Below the pieces are notes generated by a model. The model ran no database searches, had not been told where the DNA came from, and was given only the letters and a program-made list of their open reading frames with translations. The translations under genes and the position numbers were made by a program. Shown here piece after piece: positions 8,990 through 18,217 of a DNA stretch of 64,000 nucleotides. The DNA comes from Cyanobium sp. WAJ14-Wanaka (GTDB taxonomy: Bacteria > Cyanobacteriota > Cyanobacteriia > PCC-6307 > Cyanobiaceae). The stretch's first letter is position 1, and every line of letters starts with the position of its first letter. Location: contig NZ_JAGQAZ010000004.1 of the NCBI RefSeq assembly GCF_024345375.1, positions 1 through 64,000 on the forward strand, written 5' to 3'.

Positions 8990-9879
8990 AATTTACAGAA
9001 TTTAAGCACTATTTTATTAATCCATGGTTTTTGAACCGCAATTATATTAAAAATAAGCCTAATCTTTAATGTCTTTAGAGCAACAATTAGCCTATTCCAA
9101 GACATGACTCGGCGGCCTGGAACGAACAAAAATCTTACCGACTTATTTCTGAGCCGACTAGAGCCCTGATAATAGACAACACTTAGCATTGACTGCTCCT
9201 GCGAATGCCACTTATACTCCTCAAACCGAGATTCAACAGGGACATCTGGCAATGGTGCCAAGTTTTCAATTGAGCAAATCTTATGCCATTTACTGATAAA
9301 TGAAGAGGACGATTTATTTTTTTTAATCGCCATAAATCCAGCCCAAAATCCAGGCAAATAACGACCACACTCTTGATACTGACTCAAGTTAGCAGACAAG
9401 ACTTGATACTTTACGTCTCTACATAATGGCCTATACTTGTCGACCGCCAAAAGAATAGATTTTTTATTCAGCTTGGCCCTGAAATATTCAGGGCCCAAAT
9501 CAATCAATTGTCGATAACAAGGAAACTTATTCAAGTTGCAATCAAGATAAACAAGTACATCTCCTTCCTCCAATTTTTTTTCAAGGGTGTGTTTGATTAT
9601 TGAAGGCTTCCAAAGGAACAAACCTGCATTTAGCCATTGCTTATTTAATCTAACTCCTTGAATCTCGCACTCGTCTGAATAATCTGGATAGTAATCTTTT
9701 AAGATGTCTTGATGATTATCAATTTTTTGGCGAATGAGCTGCTCATTCCAGACAATGACCTCAAATCCACGCTTTCGCCCCAAAGCAATAAATTTTTGAA
9801 CAGAACTTGCCAGCTGCTCTCTGAGAGTTGAATCTGCATTCTCGGCTCCACAATAAGTAATTAAAAACGTTTTTGGCAT
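8986..9879 (-). CDS. Hypothetical protein, glycosyltransferase-like
   Basis: A 297-residue AT-rich gene between two glycosyltransferases. FLITYCGAEN at the start, EGDVLVYLDCNLN (about 123-135) and KWHSQEQSMLSVVYY (about 233) resemble the nucleotide-sugar strand, DxD-like metal site and late HxxQ region of GT-A enzymes that act on galactose or mannose chains. I cannot assign a named family. It has no signal peptide; the last 40 residues are hydrophobic and basic and could sit on the membrane. It lies 9 bases downstream of the GT4 gene on the same strand. The role in glycan synthesis is inferred from context and weak motifs. Confidence 0.5.
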   Translation of the reverse strand: MPKTFLITYCGAENADSTLREQLASSVQKFIALGRKRGFEVIVWNEQLIRQKIDNHQDILKDYYPDYSDECEIQGVRLNKQWLNAGLFLWKPSIIKHTLEKKLEEGDVLVYLDCNLNKFPCYRQLIDLGPEYFRAKLNKKSILLAVDKYRPLCRDVKYQVLSANLSQYQECGRYLPGFWAGFMAIKKNKSSSSFISKWHKICSIENLAPLPDVPVESRFEEYKWHSQEQSMLSVVYYQGSSRLRNKSVRFLFVPGRRVMSWNRLIVALKTLKIRLIFNIIAVQKPWINKIVLKFCKF

Positions 9880-9888
9880 GCACTAAAA

Positions 9889-10887
9889 TCAGCTTATGGA
9901 ATTGATTACCGTAAGAAGTTGCTGGCCAACGACCGGAAGGTTATGGTTCAGAGAAACATCTAGAATTGCTCTTTCGGACAAATCTAAGGCCAGCTGTCTA
10001 TCTAAAATTAGCCTAGAAAGGCCATCACTCCATCCCCTGATAGATGGTTCAACTAGCAAACTATTTTTGTCACTTAAAAAATCCAAAGAGGCTCCGACAA
10101 AATTACCTACTGGCACCACTCCTAACGCCATATACTGAAGTGCCTTAATTGGTGATTTGCATGTGGCAAATTTTGATGCATTCTCCATTGGCAGCAAGCC
10201 TATTTGCAGCTCTTTAACGTAGTCTACTTCGTTTCCACTTTGCCATTTTATAAACTCATAATTGATCAAAAATTTAGGATCCAGGCCTGAATGAATGGTA
10301 AATCTGGTGCCTGGATTTGACATCAAAATCTCATCGATTGCTGGAGCAATACCAGCCAGTAGATGATGATACTCAGGTGAACCTGTCCAGCCAATATTTA
10401 AATCCAAAATGGGAAGAGCCGAGGATGGGCAATGCGGCTTCCAAATCTCCAGGTCAAGGCTCATAGGTATAATAATTGGCTCAATTCTTGTTTTCTCTAA
10501 GATTTTGCGAGCCAAGACTGAATTAGCCACAGTTACTGCCTTTGCCGCTTCTACCCAAGATCTCAGCCTCCTAAGCAACATCTCACGTTTCAGCCAGGAA
10601 TAGTCACGAATAGCGCGGTGCCATATCAAATCATCTAAATCAAACAAAATAGGCAATCCAAGCGCCTGGATACGCTTTAACCAACCATGGGAAAGCAAGC
10701 ACTTCTGATTTAGAATTATATCAGCTTCTGCCATTTGAAGAAGGCTTTGCGCAGATAAATCTTTTTTTGGAAAAAAGACTGTGCGATAACCGTGCTCTTC
10801 CCATAGGGGCTGATATTGCTTTATTCGATAACGGGTACTAGGAGTTGTTGTTGGGTCCCCTGGGCAAATGACCGCAATGGTTTTCAT
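9889..10887 (-). CDS. Family 4 (group 1) glycosyltransferase
   Basis: GT-B glycosyltransferase of 332 residues. The N-terminal domain has TTPSTRYRIKQYQPLW and ILFDLDDLIWHR (about 83-94), and the C-terminal domain has IGWTGSPEYHH (about 176) and KALQYMALGVVPVGNFVGAS (about 255-274), where the usual Glu-containing donor loop is replaced by a Lys/Gln version. It probably transfers a hexose in surface-glycan synthesis. The gene is AT-rich compared with mutS2 upstream and is likely part of the same acquired insert as its two neighbours. The start at 10887 lies 30 bases past the mutS2 stop on the same strand. Confidence 0.75.
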   Translation of the reverse strand: MKTIAVICPGDPTTTPSTRYRIKQYQPLWEEHGYRTVFFPKKDLSAQSLLQMAEADIILNQKCLLSHGWLKRIQALGLPILFDLDDLIWHRAIRDYSWLKREMLLRRLRSWVEAAKAVTVANSVLARKILEKTRIEPIIIPMSLDLEIWKPHCPSSALPILDLNIGWTGSPEYHHLLAGIAPAIDEILMSNPGTRFTIHSGLDPKFLINYEFIKWQSGNEVDYVKELQIGLLPMENASKFATCKSPIKALQYMALGVVPVGNFVGASLDFLSDKNSLLVEPSIRGWSDGLSRLILDRQLALDLSERAILDVSLNHNLPVVGQQLLTVINSIS

Positions 10888-10917
10888 TGCTGCTTGGGAA
10901 CCTGATCTTTGTTCAGA

Positions 10918-13449
10918 TCATCTCACGTAAACCACACTGCAGCCGGCGCCACCGTCGCCCCGCTCTGCATCTGCCACCCGCTCCACGTAGGACACCGTTT
11001 CCAGCCAGGCCCGCAGGCCCCGCTTTAGTTTGCCGGTGCCGATGCCGTGGATAACCCAGAGGGGGCCATTGGCTTGACGCAGCTGTTCCTCCACCTGGGC
11101 TTCCGCCTCATGCACCCTTAGGCCGCGCACATCCACGGTGTTGCGCTCGGTGCGCACCCCGGCGCCGCGGCCACCGAGACCCCTTTGGCCCTTGACCTGC
11201 ACCTGCACCTTTTCCTGGGGAGACGGTGGGGTGGGCTTCTCGCCGTGGAGTCCCTCGATCGCGGTGATCTCCACACTCAGGCGCAACACCCCACAGCGCA
11301 CCGTGAGCTCCTGGCCATCCGGGGAAATTGCCAGCACCTCCGCCGCCTTACCGAGGGCCAACAGGCGCACCCGATCCCCGAGCACAGGCATCCAGCCCGA
11401 ATGTTCGCGCCGCTCCGGACTGGGACGGTGCTGCTCCTCCAAGCGCTTGAGCCTTTGGCCCGCCTGCCTTGCGGTTTCACCGAGGACACTGCTGCTGGCC
11501 TGGGCACCCCGTTCGCCCCTGGAGCGCTCGCCCTGGCGCAGGCGCCGGATGATCCGTTTCACCTCCTGCTGGCCCTGGCGGATGGATTGCTCGAGCTGCT
11601 GGCGGCGCTGTTCCTGCAGTTCGGCCGATTGCTCCTTTTGCTGCTGCCATCGCGACAGCAGCTCCTCGTGCAAGAGCTCAGTGCGGGCCAGTAAAACGAC
11701 CGCCTCCTCTGCCGCTTCCTGCTGGCGCTGGCGCTGATCCTCCAGGCCCGCAATTACCTGGTTCACCTCCCCTTCCCCCAAGGGGGCCAACTGGCTCGCC
11801 GCCTGCTCGATCACGCTCTGCTTCAGGCCGAGGCGGCTGGCAATGGCAAGGGCATTGCTGCGGCCCGGAATCCCCCATTGCAAGTGATAGGTGGGCGAAA
11901 GGGTTTCCCCATCAAAGGCAACGGAGGCATTTTCGAAGCGGTGGTCGGCGTACTTGAGGGCCTTGAGCTCCCCGAAGTGGGTGGTGGCGATGCTCAGCCG
12001 GGCCAGATCAGCCAGGTGCTTGAGCAGGGCCGTGGCCAAGGCCGATCCCTCCTGGGGATCGGTGCCCGCCCCCACCTCATCAAGCAATACCAATGAAGCC
12101 CCGCCCCGCCCAGGTAAAGACTCCAGGATCCGGGCAATTCGGCGGATATGGCCACTGAAGGTGGAGAGGTTTTGCTGCAGGGATTGCTCATCACCGATAT
12201 CTGCCAACACCTGGCCACACCAGGGCAACTGGGGGGTGCCCTGGCAGGGCAAAAACAGCCCCGCCCGCGCCATCAGGGCAGCCAGACCAACGCTCTTGAG
12301 GGTGACGGTCTTACCGCCGGTGTTGGGGCCGGTGATGGCCACCACCCGCAGATCCTTCGCCACCTGAATAGTGACGGGCACCACCTGCTGGCCACCCTCT
12401 CGCTTGTGCTGCCAGAGCAGCAGGGGGTGGCGCAGGTCTCGTAGGGAAAAGGGTGCATCGGCATATTCCACCAACTCAGGGCGAACAGCCCCCAGCCACT
12501 GGCCGTAGCGGGCCCGGGCCAAGCCGCCATCCAGCCGTTCCAGGATTTGCTGCAACAGCGTCAATGCCTGCTCCTGCTCCCCCACCAGGCCACTGAGCTC
12601 GCGCAGGACGGCCAATTCCAGCTCCCGCTCCTGGCCCTCCAACTCGCGCAACCGATTGCCCAGGGCCACAACCGCCTGGGGTTCCACAAACACGGTGCTG
12701 CCCGAAGCGGAGCTGTCATGGACCAGGCCCGCCAGCTGGCTCGCTGCCCCGGCCTTCACCGCCAGGACCGGCCGGCCATTGCGTTCGGCCACCACGTTGT
12801 CCTGCAGCAGGGCAGCGTGGCGCCGCATTAATTCCTGGAGTCGATCGCGGCGATCTGAGCGCACACCCTGCAATTGGCGGCGCAGGCCCGCCAAGGGCGG
12901 GCTGGCCCGATCCGCAACCCGGCCCCCTTCCTCCAGACAAAACAAAAGCCGCTGCTCCAGCTCCGGCAGGGTGCGTAGATCAGCTACCAGGGCAGAACAG
13001 ACCGGACGAAGCTCGGGATCCTCGATCTGGCGCCTCAATCGTCTGGCAGCCGCCAGGGTGCTGGCCACCGCCAACAGGCCCTCCGCTCCGGCGGTGCCGC
13101 CCTTGGCGCAATGGACCACTGTTTCGCCGATATCTGCCACCCCCTGGAAGCTCAGCCCCGCAGTGCCAGCCTCCGCCGTGAGTCCATCAAGGCCCACCAG
13201 TTCGGTGGTTTCGGCCAACAGGCGTTGGCTCCCCCTGAACGATTCCGCCAAGGCCAAATTGAGGCACAAGCGCCGCCCCGCAGCCGTGCTGGCAAAACTG
13301 GCCACCTGCTCCGCCAACCGGGGCCAATCGAGCAGCTCAAGGGTCTCTTGCTGAATACCGCTGAACGGGTCTGCGGCCTGGGTCCGTTCTGCCGGCAGAC
13401 CCACGGGCCCGAGCCCAACCTGCTGTCCGGTTCTCGGTGCGGCAGTCAC
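10918..13449 (-). CDS. mutS2: Endonuclease MutS2
   Basis: MutS2 proteins suppress recombination or rescue collided ribosomes. The 843-residue protein has the MutS core and clamp, Walker A ITGPNTGGKTVTLKS near residue 368, Walker B LLDEVGAGTDPQEGSALAT near 448, a long coiled coil (about 540-660) and a C-terminal Smr domain (NTVDVRGLRVHEAEAQ, HGIGTGKLKRGLR) with nuclease activity. It lacks the mismatch-recognition domain of MutS, as expected. Its ATG overlaps the stop of the upstream VOC gene by four bases (ATGA), which indicates cotranscription. Confidence 0.95.
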   Translation of the reverse strand: MTAAPRTGQQVGLGPVGLPAERTQAADPFSGIQQETLELLDWPRLAEQVASFASTAAGRRLCLNLALAESFRGSQRLLAETTELVGLDGLTAEAGTAGLSFQGVADIGETVVHCAKGGTAGAEGLLAVASTLAAARRLRRQIEDPELRPVCSALVADLRTLPELEQRLLFCLEEGGRVADRASPPLAGLRRQLQGVRSDRRDRLQELMRRHAALLQDNVVAERNGRPVLAVKAGAASQLAGLVHDSSASGSTVFVEPQAVVALGNRLRELEGQERELELAVLRELSGLVGEQEQALTLLQQILERLDGGLARARYGQWLGAVRPELVEYADAPFSLRDLRHPLLLWQHKREGGQQVVPVTIQVAKDLRVVAITGPNTGGKTVTLKSVGLAALMARAGLFLPCQGTPQLPWCGQVLADIGDEQSLQQNLSTFSGHIRRIARILESLPGRGGASLVLLDEVGAGTDPQEGSALATALLKHLADLARLSIATTHFGELKALKYADHRFENASVAFDGETLSPTYHLQWGIPGRSNALAIASRLGLKQSVIEQAASQLAPLGEGEVNQVIAGLEDQRQRQQEAAEEAVVLLARTELLHEELLSRWQQQKEQSAELQEQRRQQLEQSIRQGQQEVKRIIRRLRQGERSRGERGAQASSSVLGETARQAGQRLKRLEEQHRPSPERREHSGWMPVLGDRVRLLALGKAAEVLAISPDGQELTVRCGVLRLSVEITAIEGLHGEKPTPPSPQEKVQVQVKGQRGLGGRGAGVRTERNTVDVRGLRVHEAEAQVEEQLRQANGPLWVIHGIGTGKLKRGLRAWLETVSYVERVADAERGDGGAGCSVVYVR

Positions 13450-13877
13450 GCCGGAAACAACGCGATCGGTTCGGCGTCGGTATTGGAGGGGATGCCTCCA
13501 ACAGGCTCGTAGAGCATCTCCAGCCAGTTGCCCTCCGGATCCTGCATATAAAAGGAAGCCGTGCCGTCACGGTGATCGTGGACCGGCCCACAGCTGTGGC
13601 CCTGCTTCACCAACTGTTCGTGGATCCGATTCACCTCAGCCCGGTCTTTGAAATGGAAAGCGAAGTGGGGACCGGCGGCGCGGTAGCTGGGGCTGAGGAG
13701 GGCAATGCCTTCCCCGGTGGCAGGCCACTGCACGTAACACCAGTCATCAGCATCCCAAGTGAGCTGCAGGCCAAGCCCTAGGTAGAAGCGCTTGGCGCGG
13801 TCCATGTCCTGCACCCGCAGGGCGACATGGCCAAGGCGATGGTGGGCAGACATGGACGAAGACTTGGATAAACCCAT
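13446..13877 (-). CDS. VOC family (glyoxalase/dioxygenase fold) protein
   Basis: A 143-residue protein with two beta-alpha-beta-beta-beta units. LGHVALRVQDMDRAKRFYLGLGL starts the first unit (His as a metal ligand), GPHFAFHFKD the second, and FYMQDPEGNWLEMLYEP ends with the metal-ligand Glu. It could be a lactoylglutathione lyase relative; substrate is unknown. An alternative start is the Met at residue 9 (13853). It overlaps mutS2 by 4 bases and is divergent from the MFS gene with 47 bases between. Confidence 0.8.
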   Translation of the reverse strand: MGLSKSSSMSAHHRLGHVALRVQDMDRAKRFYLGLGLQLTWDADDWCYVQWPATGEGIALLSPSYRAAGPHFAFHFKDRAEVNRIHEQLVKQGHSCGPVHDHRDGTASFYMQDPEGNWLEMLYEPVGGIPSNTDAEPIALFPA

Positions 13878-13924
13878 TGTGATTCTGACTGGGGGAGACT
13901 GAAGCTGCCGCTGCCATCAGCTCC

Positions 13925-15481
13925 GTGTCCCCTGCCCAGCCGGGTCAACCTCGCAGCTTCTGGCTTACCAATCGCGGGGTGGTGGCAATCAGCTTCTTCG
14001 TGCTTGAGCTGGTGTTCTTCTCCACCGACTCCGTCGGCGTGCCGGCCCACGCCTACGTAAGCGGTGATGTAGGGGGAACTCCCTACCTATCGGTGTGGTT
14101 CATGGTGGCCTTCCTCGTGCCAGCAGCGCTGATCATGCCGCTGCTCGGCAATCTTCGGGAGAGGGTGGGTTCGAAGGCGATCGCCACGGTGGGGCCCGGA
14201 CTTTTCGGAGTGGCCAGCTTGATCAGCGCCTGCGCCACCGATCCCCAGCTCTTCATAGGTCTGCAGGTGCTTCAGGGGCTTGGGGCAGGTGTGATTCCGG
14301 CAGCCGCGGGGGGCTACCTGGGAGGCCAGCTGGGCGAGAAATACACGCTCATGGGTAAGGGATTGTTAGCACTCGCCGTGGTCAGCGGATCAAGCCTTGG
14401 CATTCCCCTCTCGGCCTTCGTGACCTGGTACGCCAGCTGGCGTGTGCTGAAGGCGGGGCTGGGCCTTACGGCTTTGGTAGCGGTCGTTGTGATTGCCCGG
14501 TTGATGCCCCCAACCCCCGGGAACCCCAAAGCCAAAATCGACTGGCTTGGCTACGGCTTGATGAGTGGTGGGTTCGGACTCCTGGGACTGTCGCTGGTTG
14601 TGGGTAACCAACGGGAATGGTTCCTCAGTCCCACCTACGTGGTGATGCTGTGGAGCTCAATTCTGCTAATAGGCCTATTCGCCTGGCGAATAGTGGCAGT
14701 ACCAAAACTAATCAATCTACGCATCTTCCAGGACATCAACTACTGCATCAGCCTAGTGAATCTGAGCTCGGTGATGTTCTTTCTGTTCATGATATTCGCA
14801 ATCGTGCCCCAGTTCATGATAGTGGTGCTGGGCAACACGATCGAGAGCTACGCCTGGGCATTCATTCCCTTCCTAGGTACAACCGTGGTCACTGGGCTGA
14901 TGATAACCCCCGGGGTGAGCCCCCACCTCATTGGCGCCACGATAGCTGCCAAAAAAAAACTTTGCTCAGCGGGCATCTTCTGCTTCGCCTGCACCGCACT
15001 GTGGATGGCCAACACCAGCGCACAGCAGGACAACCACACCATGATGCTGCAGATGATGGTTGTGGGCATGTGCTTCGCCATCATCAACTGCCTGGAGATT
15101 CAGATGTCGGTATCGACGATGCCGGCTGAGCTGATGACCAGCGCCAGCTCAGTGCTGTTCTTCTGCACCAACATCTCTAAAGCCCTCTCTGGAGGTGTGA
15201 GCGCGGCCATACTCACCGCCACCAGCCAGGGCAGCTGGGAGCGCTTTCGCGAACAAATTAACGCCGGCAACACGGCACTAGAAGCCTTCCAAAGACCACT
15301 GAACGGCCATCCGACGGGGATCGGCGGGGATGGGTGGTCGCAGGGCTCCTTGGAGCTGATAAACAAGGCGATCAGCCAGCAGGTGGAAGTGGTGTCGTTC
15401 ATCAACGTCGCCACGATGGTGGGAATAGTGCTGCTGGTGCTTGCTGGCCTGCCCCTGATGCATCGCGATAGCACCCCCTAA
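13925..15481 (+). CDS. MFS multidrug transporter, DHA2/EmrB family
   Basis: Inner-membrane drug:proton antiporter of 518 residues with about 14 membrane helices. It has the DHA2 features LNNxD-like first helix (ELVFFSTDSVGVPA), motif A-like loop MPLLGNLRERVGSKA near residue 75, and motif C-like GKGLLALAVVSGSSLGIPLSA near 145. The start is GTG at 13925. HlyD-type and TolC-type genes follow, so the three likely form a tripartite efflux pump across both membranes. The HlyD gene starts 31 bases downstream. Substrate unknown. Confidence 0.85.
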   Translation: MSPAQPGQPRSFWLTNRGVVAISFFVLELVFFSTDSVGVPAHAYVSGDVGGTPYLSVWFMVAFLVPAALIMPLLGNLRERVGSKAIATVGPGLFGVASLISACATDPQLFIGLQVLQGLGAGVIPAAAGGYLGGQLGEKYTLMGKGLLALAVVSGSSLGIPLSAFVTWYASWRVLKAGLGLTALVAVVVIARLMPPTPGNPKAKIDWLGYGLMSGGFGLLGLSLVVGNQREWFLSPTYVVMLWSSILLIGLFAWRIVAVPKLINLRIFQDINYCISLVNLSSVMFFLFMIFAIVPQFMIVVLGNTIESYAWAFIPFLGTTVVTGLMITPGVSPHLIGATIAAKKKLCSAGIFCFACTALWMANTSAQQDNHTMMLQMMVVGMCFAIINCLEIQMSVSTMPAELMTSASSVLFFCTNISKALSGGVSAAILTATSQGSWERFREQINAGNTALEAFQRPLNGHPTGIGGDGWSQGSLELINKAISQQVEVVSFINVATMVGIVLLVLAGLPLMHRDSTP

Positions 15482-15512
15482 GCTCCGACTTAACTGGTCT
15501 TCTGAGATCCCC

Positions 15513-16529
15513 GTGAGCGCATCTATTGACACTCCGGAAGGCGCCTCCAGCCATCCCAGGCGTACCCGGCTGATCGCGGCAGGTGCCGTGAGCCTGGTGG
15601 GAGTTGGCCTGGCGGGTTACTTCACTTACAACCATTACCTCCCCAGCACAAACGACGCCTACGTTCAGGCCTACACCGTGACTGTGTCGCCGTACGTGGA
15701 GGGGTATATCAATAGTATCCACACCGAGCCCAACGCCTTTGTGAAAAAGGGGCAGCTGATCTATGAGATTGTGCCGCTTCCTTTCCAGCTGAGCATGGCT
15801 CAGCAACAGCACCAACTGGAGGCAGCGATTGCCCAGAAGGCAGGACTTGAGGATCAACTGCTCAAGGCACGTCAGGCCTTGAAGGATCAACAGGCCAGCC
15901 AGTGGATCATCAACCTCAACCAGCAGCGCTACGCATACCTACAAAAGCAACAGGTGGTGGCATTAGAGAAAGAACAGCAATTCGAAGCTGCCAAGCTTGA
16001 GGCGAGGGCAGAGGTGAAAAGTGCTGGCTTAGAGATCTCACGCCTGGGCAAGAGAATCAGAGAACAGGAGGCCACCATCAAGTCGCTGCGTGCAGCATTA
16101 GGAAATGCCAAGGTCAACCTGAGCTATACACGTTACTACGCACCAATGGACGCCTTTGTTAGCAACAACTTCAGCATCCGCGCCGGTCAATATGTGAAGC
16201 CGGGACAGGCGATGTTCAAGTTGGTTGACAACACCAAATGGTGGGTAGATGCAAATTACCTAGAATCACAGATTCATCGCATTCGCGATGGCATGCCAGC
16301 CGAGATCAAACTCGACATGTATCCTGGGGTTACGTTTAAAGGCGAAGTGATCAATATTAGTCAGGGCAGCGGTGCCTATTATTCGCTTCTGCCACCCCAG
16401 AACGCCACGGGCAACTGGGTCAAAGTGCCACAGCGTTTCCCTGTGCGTATCCGTTTGCAGCAGAACGGTCGTCATCCTCTCCGGGCCGGCGCAACTGCTT
16501 ACGCCAGAGTCGACACTCTGGCGCGCTAG
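15513..16529 (+). CDS. HlyD/EmrA-type membrane fusion protein
   Basis: Periplasmic adaptor of a tripartite efflux system, 338 residues. One N-terminal membrane helix (about 25-43), a lipoyl half-motif (TVSPYVEGYINSIHTEPNAFVKKGQLIY), a long alpha hairpin rich in Gln/Ala/Glu (about 85-200), the second lipoyl half (YYAPMDAFVSNNFSIRAGQYVKPGQ) and a beta-barrel domain. The GTG at 15513 is the start. It sits directly after the MFS gene and converges with the TolC-like gene 4 bases away. Confidence 0.88.
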   Translation: MSASIDTPEGASSHPRRTRLIAAGAVSLVGVGLAGYFTYNHYLPSTNDAYVQAYTVTVSPYVEGYINSIHTEPNAFVKKGQLIYEIVPLPFQLSMAQQQHQLEAAIAQKAGLEDQLLKARQALKDQQASQWIINLNQQRYAYLQKQQVVALEKEQQFEAAKLEARAEVKSAGLEISRLGKRIREQEATIKSLRAALGNAKVNLSYTRYYAPMDAFVSNNFSIRAGQYVKPGQAMFKLVDNTKWWVDANYLESQIHRIRDGMPAEIKLDMYPGVTFKGEVINISQGSGAYYSLLPPQNATGNWVKVPQRFPVRIRLQQNGRHPLRAGATAYARVDTLAR

Positions 16530-16533
16530 GGGA

Positions 16534-18207
16534 TTAGTTAACAGACAATTGGATCGGCAAACTCACCACTTCACCAGGCTTGCTGGGCACTGGAATCAAC
16601 TCACGCAGCAGCTGGGCGTAACTGAGATTTGCGAGGGTAATCGCTTCGGCCCGCTGCTCCATAGCGGTCGTGAGCGACGTGATCGTTTCGGCAAGATCGG
16701 TATAGTCGTCTAGGCCGAATTCGTAGCGGGCCCGCGAATCGCGATAGGCCTCACGCGACGCGCGGAATGAAGAATTGGCCGCGATGATCTGTTTAAGGGC
16801 GGCGCGATAGTCAAAGTATGCGCTCTCCAGTCTCTGCCGGATTGCATTGCGCTCACCTGCTTCACCCTGGAGGGTGCGCTCAGCAGCGGCCAGATTGGCT
16901 TCCACTGCACCAGCCGTGATGCCTGCATCAAACACGCGCCACTGGAGCAGCACACCTGCAGACCAATCACCGCTTTGGCTGTTGAGTCCAGGGATTAAGG
17001 CGGGTCCACCGCAACAGCCCTGCAAGTTGATCACCGGTGTTGTGGTCTGAGCCGCCCGATAACCGGCGCTGGCAAAGAGACCGATCCGCGGCAGCAGCTC
17101 GGCGGCTCGGCGATCAGCCTGGCGGAGCAGGGCGATGCGGGCAGCCTGAAGCGCTTGGAGCTGCGGGTTATCCGCAAAACCGCGCACGATGGTCTGCTCT
17201 AGGTCAAGGGGCCATGGGGGCTGCAGTTGAACCGCCTCCCTCGCCTCTAACGTCACTGAGAACGGCGTATTCACCAGGTTGCTAAGGCGGCGCTGGCCGC
17301 TAAGTCGCTGAGCCTGCGCCTGTTCCAGCCGGAAAAGGCTTTGCTGCAAACGCGCCTGGGCGCGTAGTAGATCAACCCTGGGTACCAGGGCAACTGTTTT
17401 CAAGGCCTGGACTTGATCCAAGATCACCTGGTTGTTATCAACCACGACCTGGCGGATGCGCAGCAGTTGATCGGCCAGTTGCAACCGGTAGTAGGCCTCG
17501 CTGACCGCGAACTGCAGTTGGCGCAGCCGATCGCCATAGCGCTGACGAGCCGCCTCGAGATCGGCCTTCACCTCCGCCAGGGCTGCACTCCGCTCGAAAC
17601 TGAGCAGCTCGTAGTCGAAGCGCAACTGGGCGAAGCCAGATCCGATGTTGGTCTGATAGTTGCTTGAGCCACCAGTGGGCACATAGAAGGCTGAGTCAGC
17701 CGCATAAATGCCGGCGTTGCCGTTCCAGGCATAGTTTTGCCGCGCCTGCTGTTGATAGCCAACACCAAGATCAAGCCCAAAAACAGGGAAGTAGCGCCCG
17801 CGCACGGAACGCAGCCAGCCTTGCTGCTCCCTCACCCCGGCAATCTGTTGCTGCAGAACAGGGTCGTTTTGCACCGCCAGATCGATCGCTTGCTGCAGAT
17901 CGACCCGCAGGCGACTCGTGATCGACACCTCAGAAGGCTGCACCGGCAGAGCTGCGGGGGCAGGGGATGGCAGAGCAGGAAGCTTCGTTGCCGCTGGAGC
18001 CGCTTTGGCCGGTGGCAAGACCTGATCCAGACGATCGAGATCCCTTTCGTAGGCCTCGAAGCTGCGCAACAAGGGCTTGAGAGCCGCTGGCAGCGATCCC
18101 GCATCGGCAGATGGGGAAGCCAGCAAAATCAGTAGGGAGGTACAGGCTCCGGCAAGGTGCCAACCAGGATCCCGCAAGGCACCCAAAGCCCTGGCTGAGT
18201 GCTTCAT
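16534..18207 (-). CDS. TolC family outer-membrane efflux protein
   Basis: Outer-membrane channel of 557 residues with two OEP repeats. From the ATG at 18207 the N-terminus is a signal peptide (GACTSLLILLASPSADA). A Pro/Ala-rich linker (about 50-85) precedes the first repeat (DLQQAIDLAVQNDPVLQQQIAGVREQQG), and the second repeat runs from LEQTIVRGFADNPQLQALQAARIAL. A TTG at 18228 would overlap hemB, so the ATG is preferred. The gene converges with the EmrA-like gene rather than sharing its operon, but the three adjacent components fit one pump. Confidence 0.85.
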   Translation of the reverse strand: MKHSARALGALRDPGWHLAGACTSLLILLASPSADAGSLPAALKPLLRSFEAYERDLDRLDQVLPPAKAAPAATKLPALPSPAPAALPVQPSEVSITSRLRVDLQQAIDLAVQNDPVLQQQIAGVREQQGWLRSVRGRYFPVFGLDLGVGYQQQARQNYAWNGNAGIYAADSAFYVPTGGSSNYQTNIGSGFAQLRFDYELLSFERSAALAEVKADLEAARQRYGDRLRQLQFAVSEAYYRLQLADQLLRIRQVVVDNNQVILDQVQALKTVALVPRVDLLRAQARLQQSLFRLEQAQAQRLSGQRRLSNLVNTPFSVTLEAREAVQLQPPWPLDLEQTIVRGFADNPQLQALQAARIALLRQADRRAAELLPRIGLFASAGYRAAQTTTPVINLQGCCGGPALIPGLNSQSGDWSAGVLLQWRVFDAGITAGAVEANLAAAERTLQGEAGERNAIRQRLESAYFDYRAALKQIIAANSSFRASREAYRDSRARYEFGLDDYTDLAETITSLTTAMEQRAEAITLANLSYAQLLRELIPVPSKPGEVVSLPIQLSVN

Positions 18208-18217
18208 GTTGCGGGCC

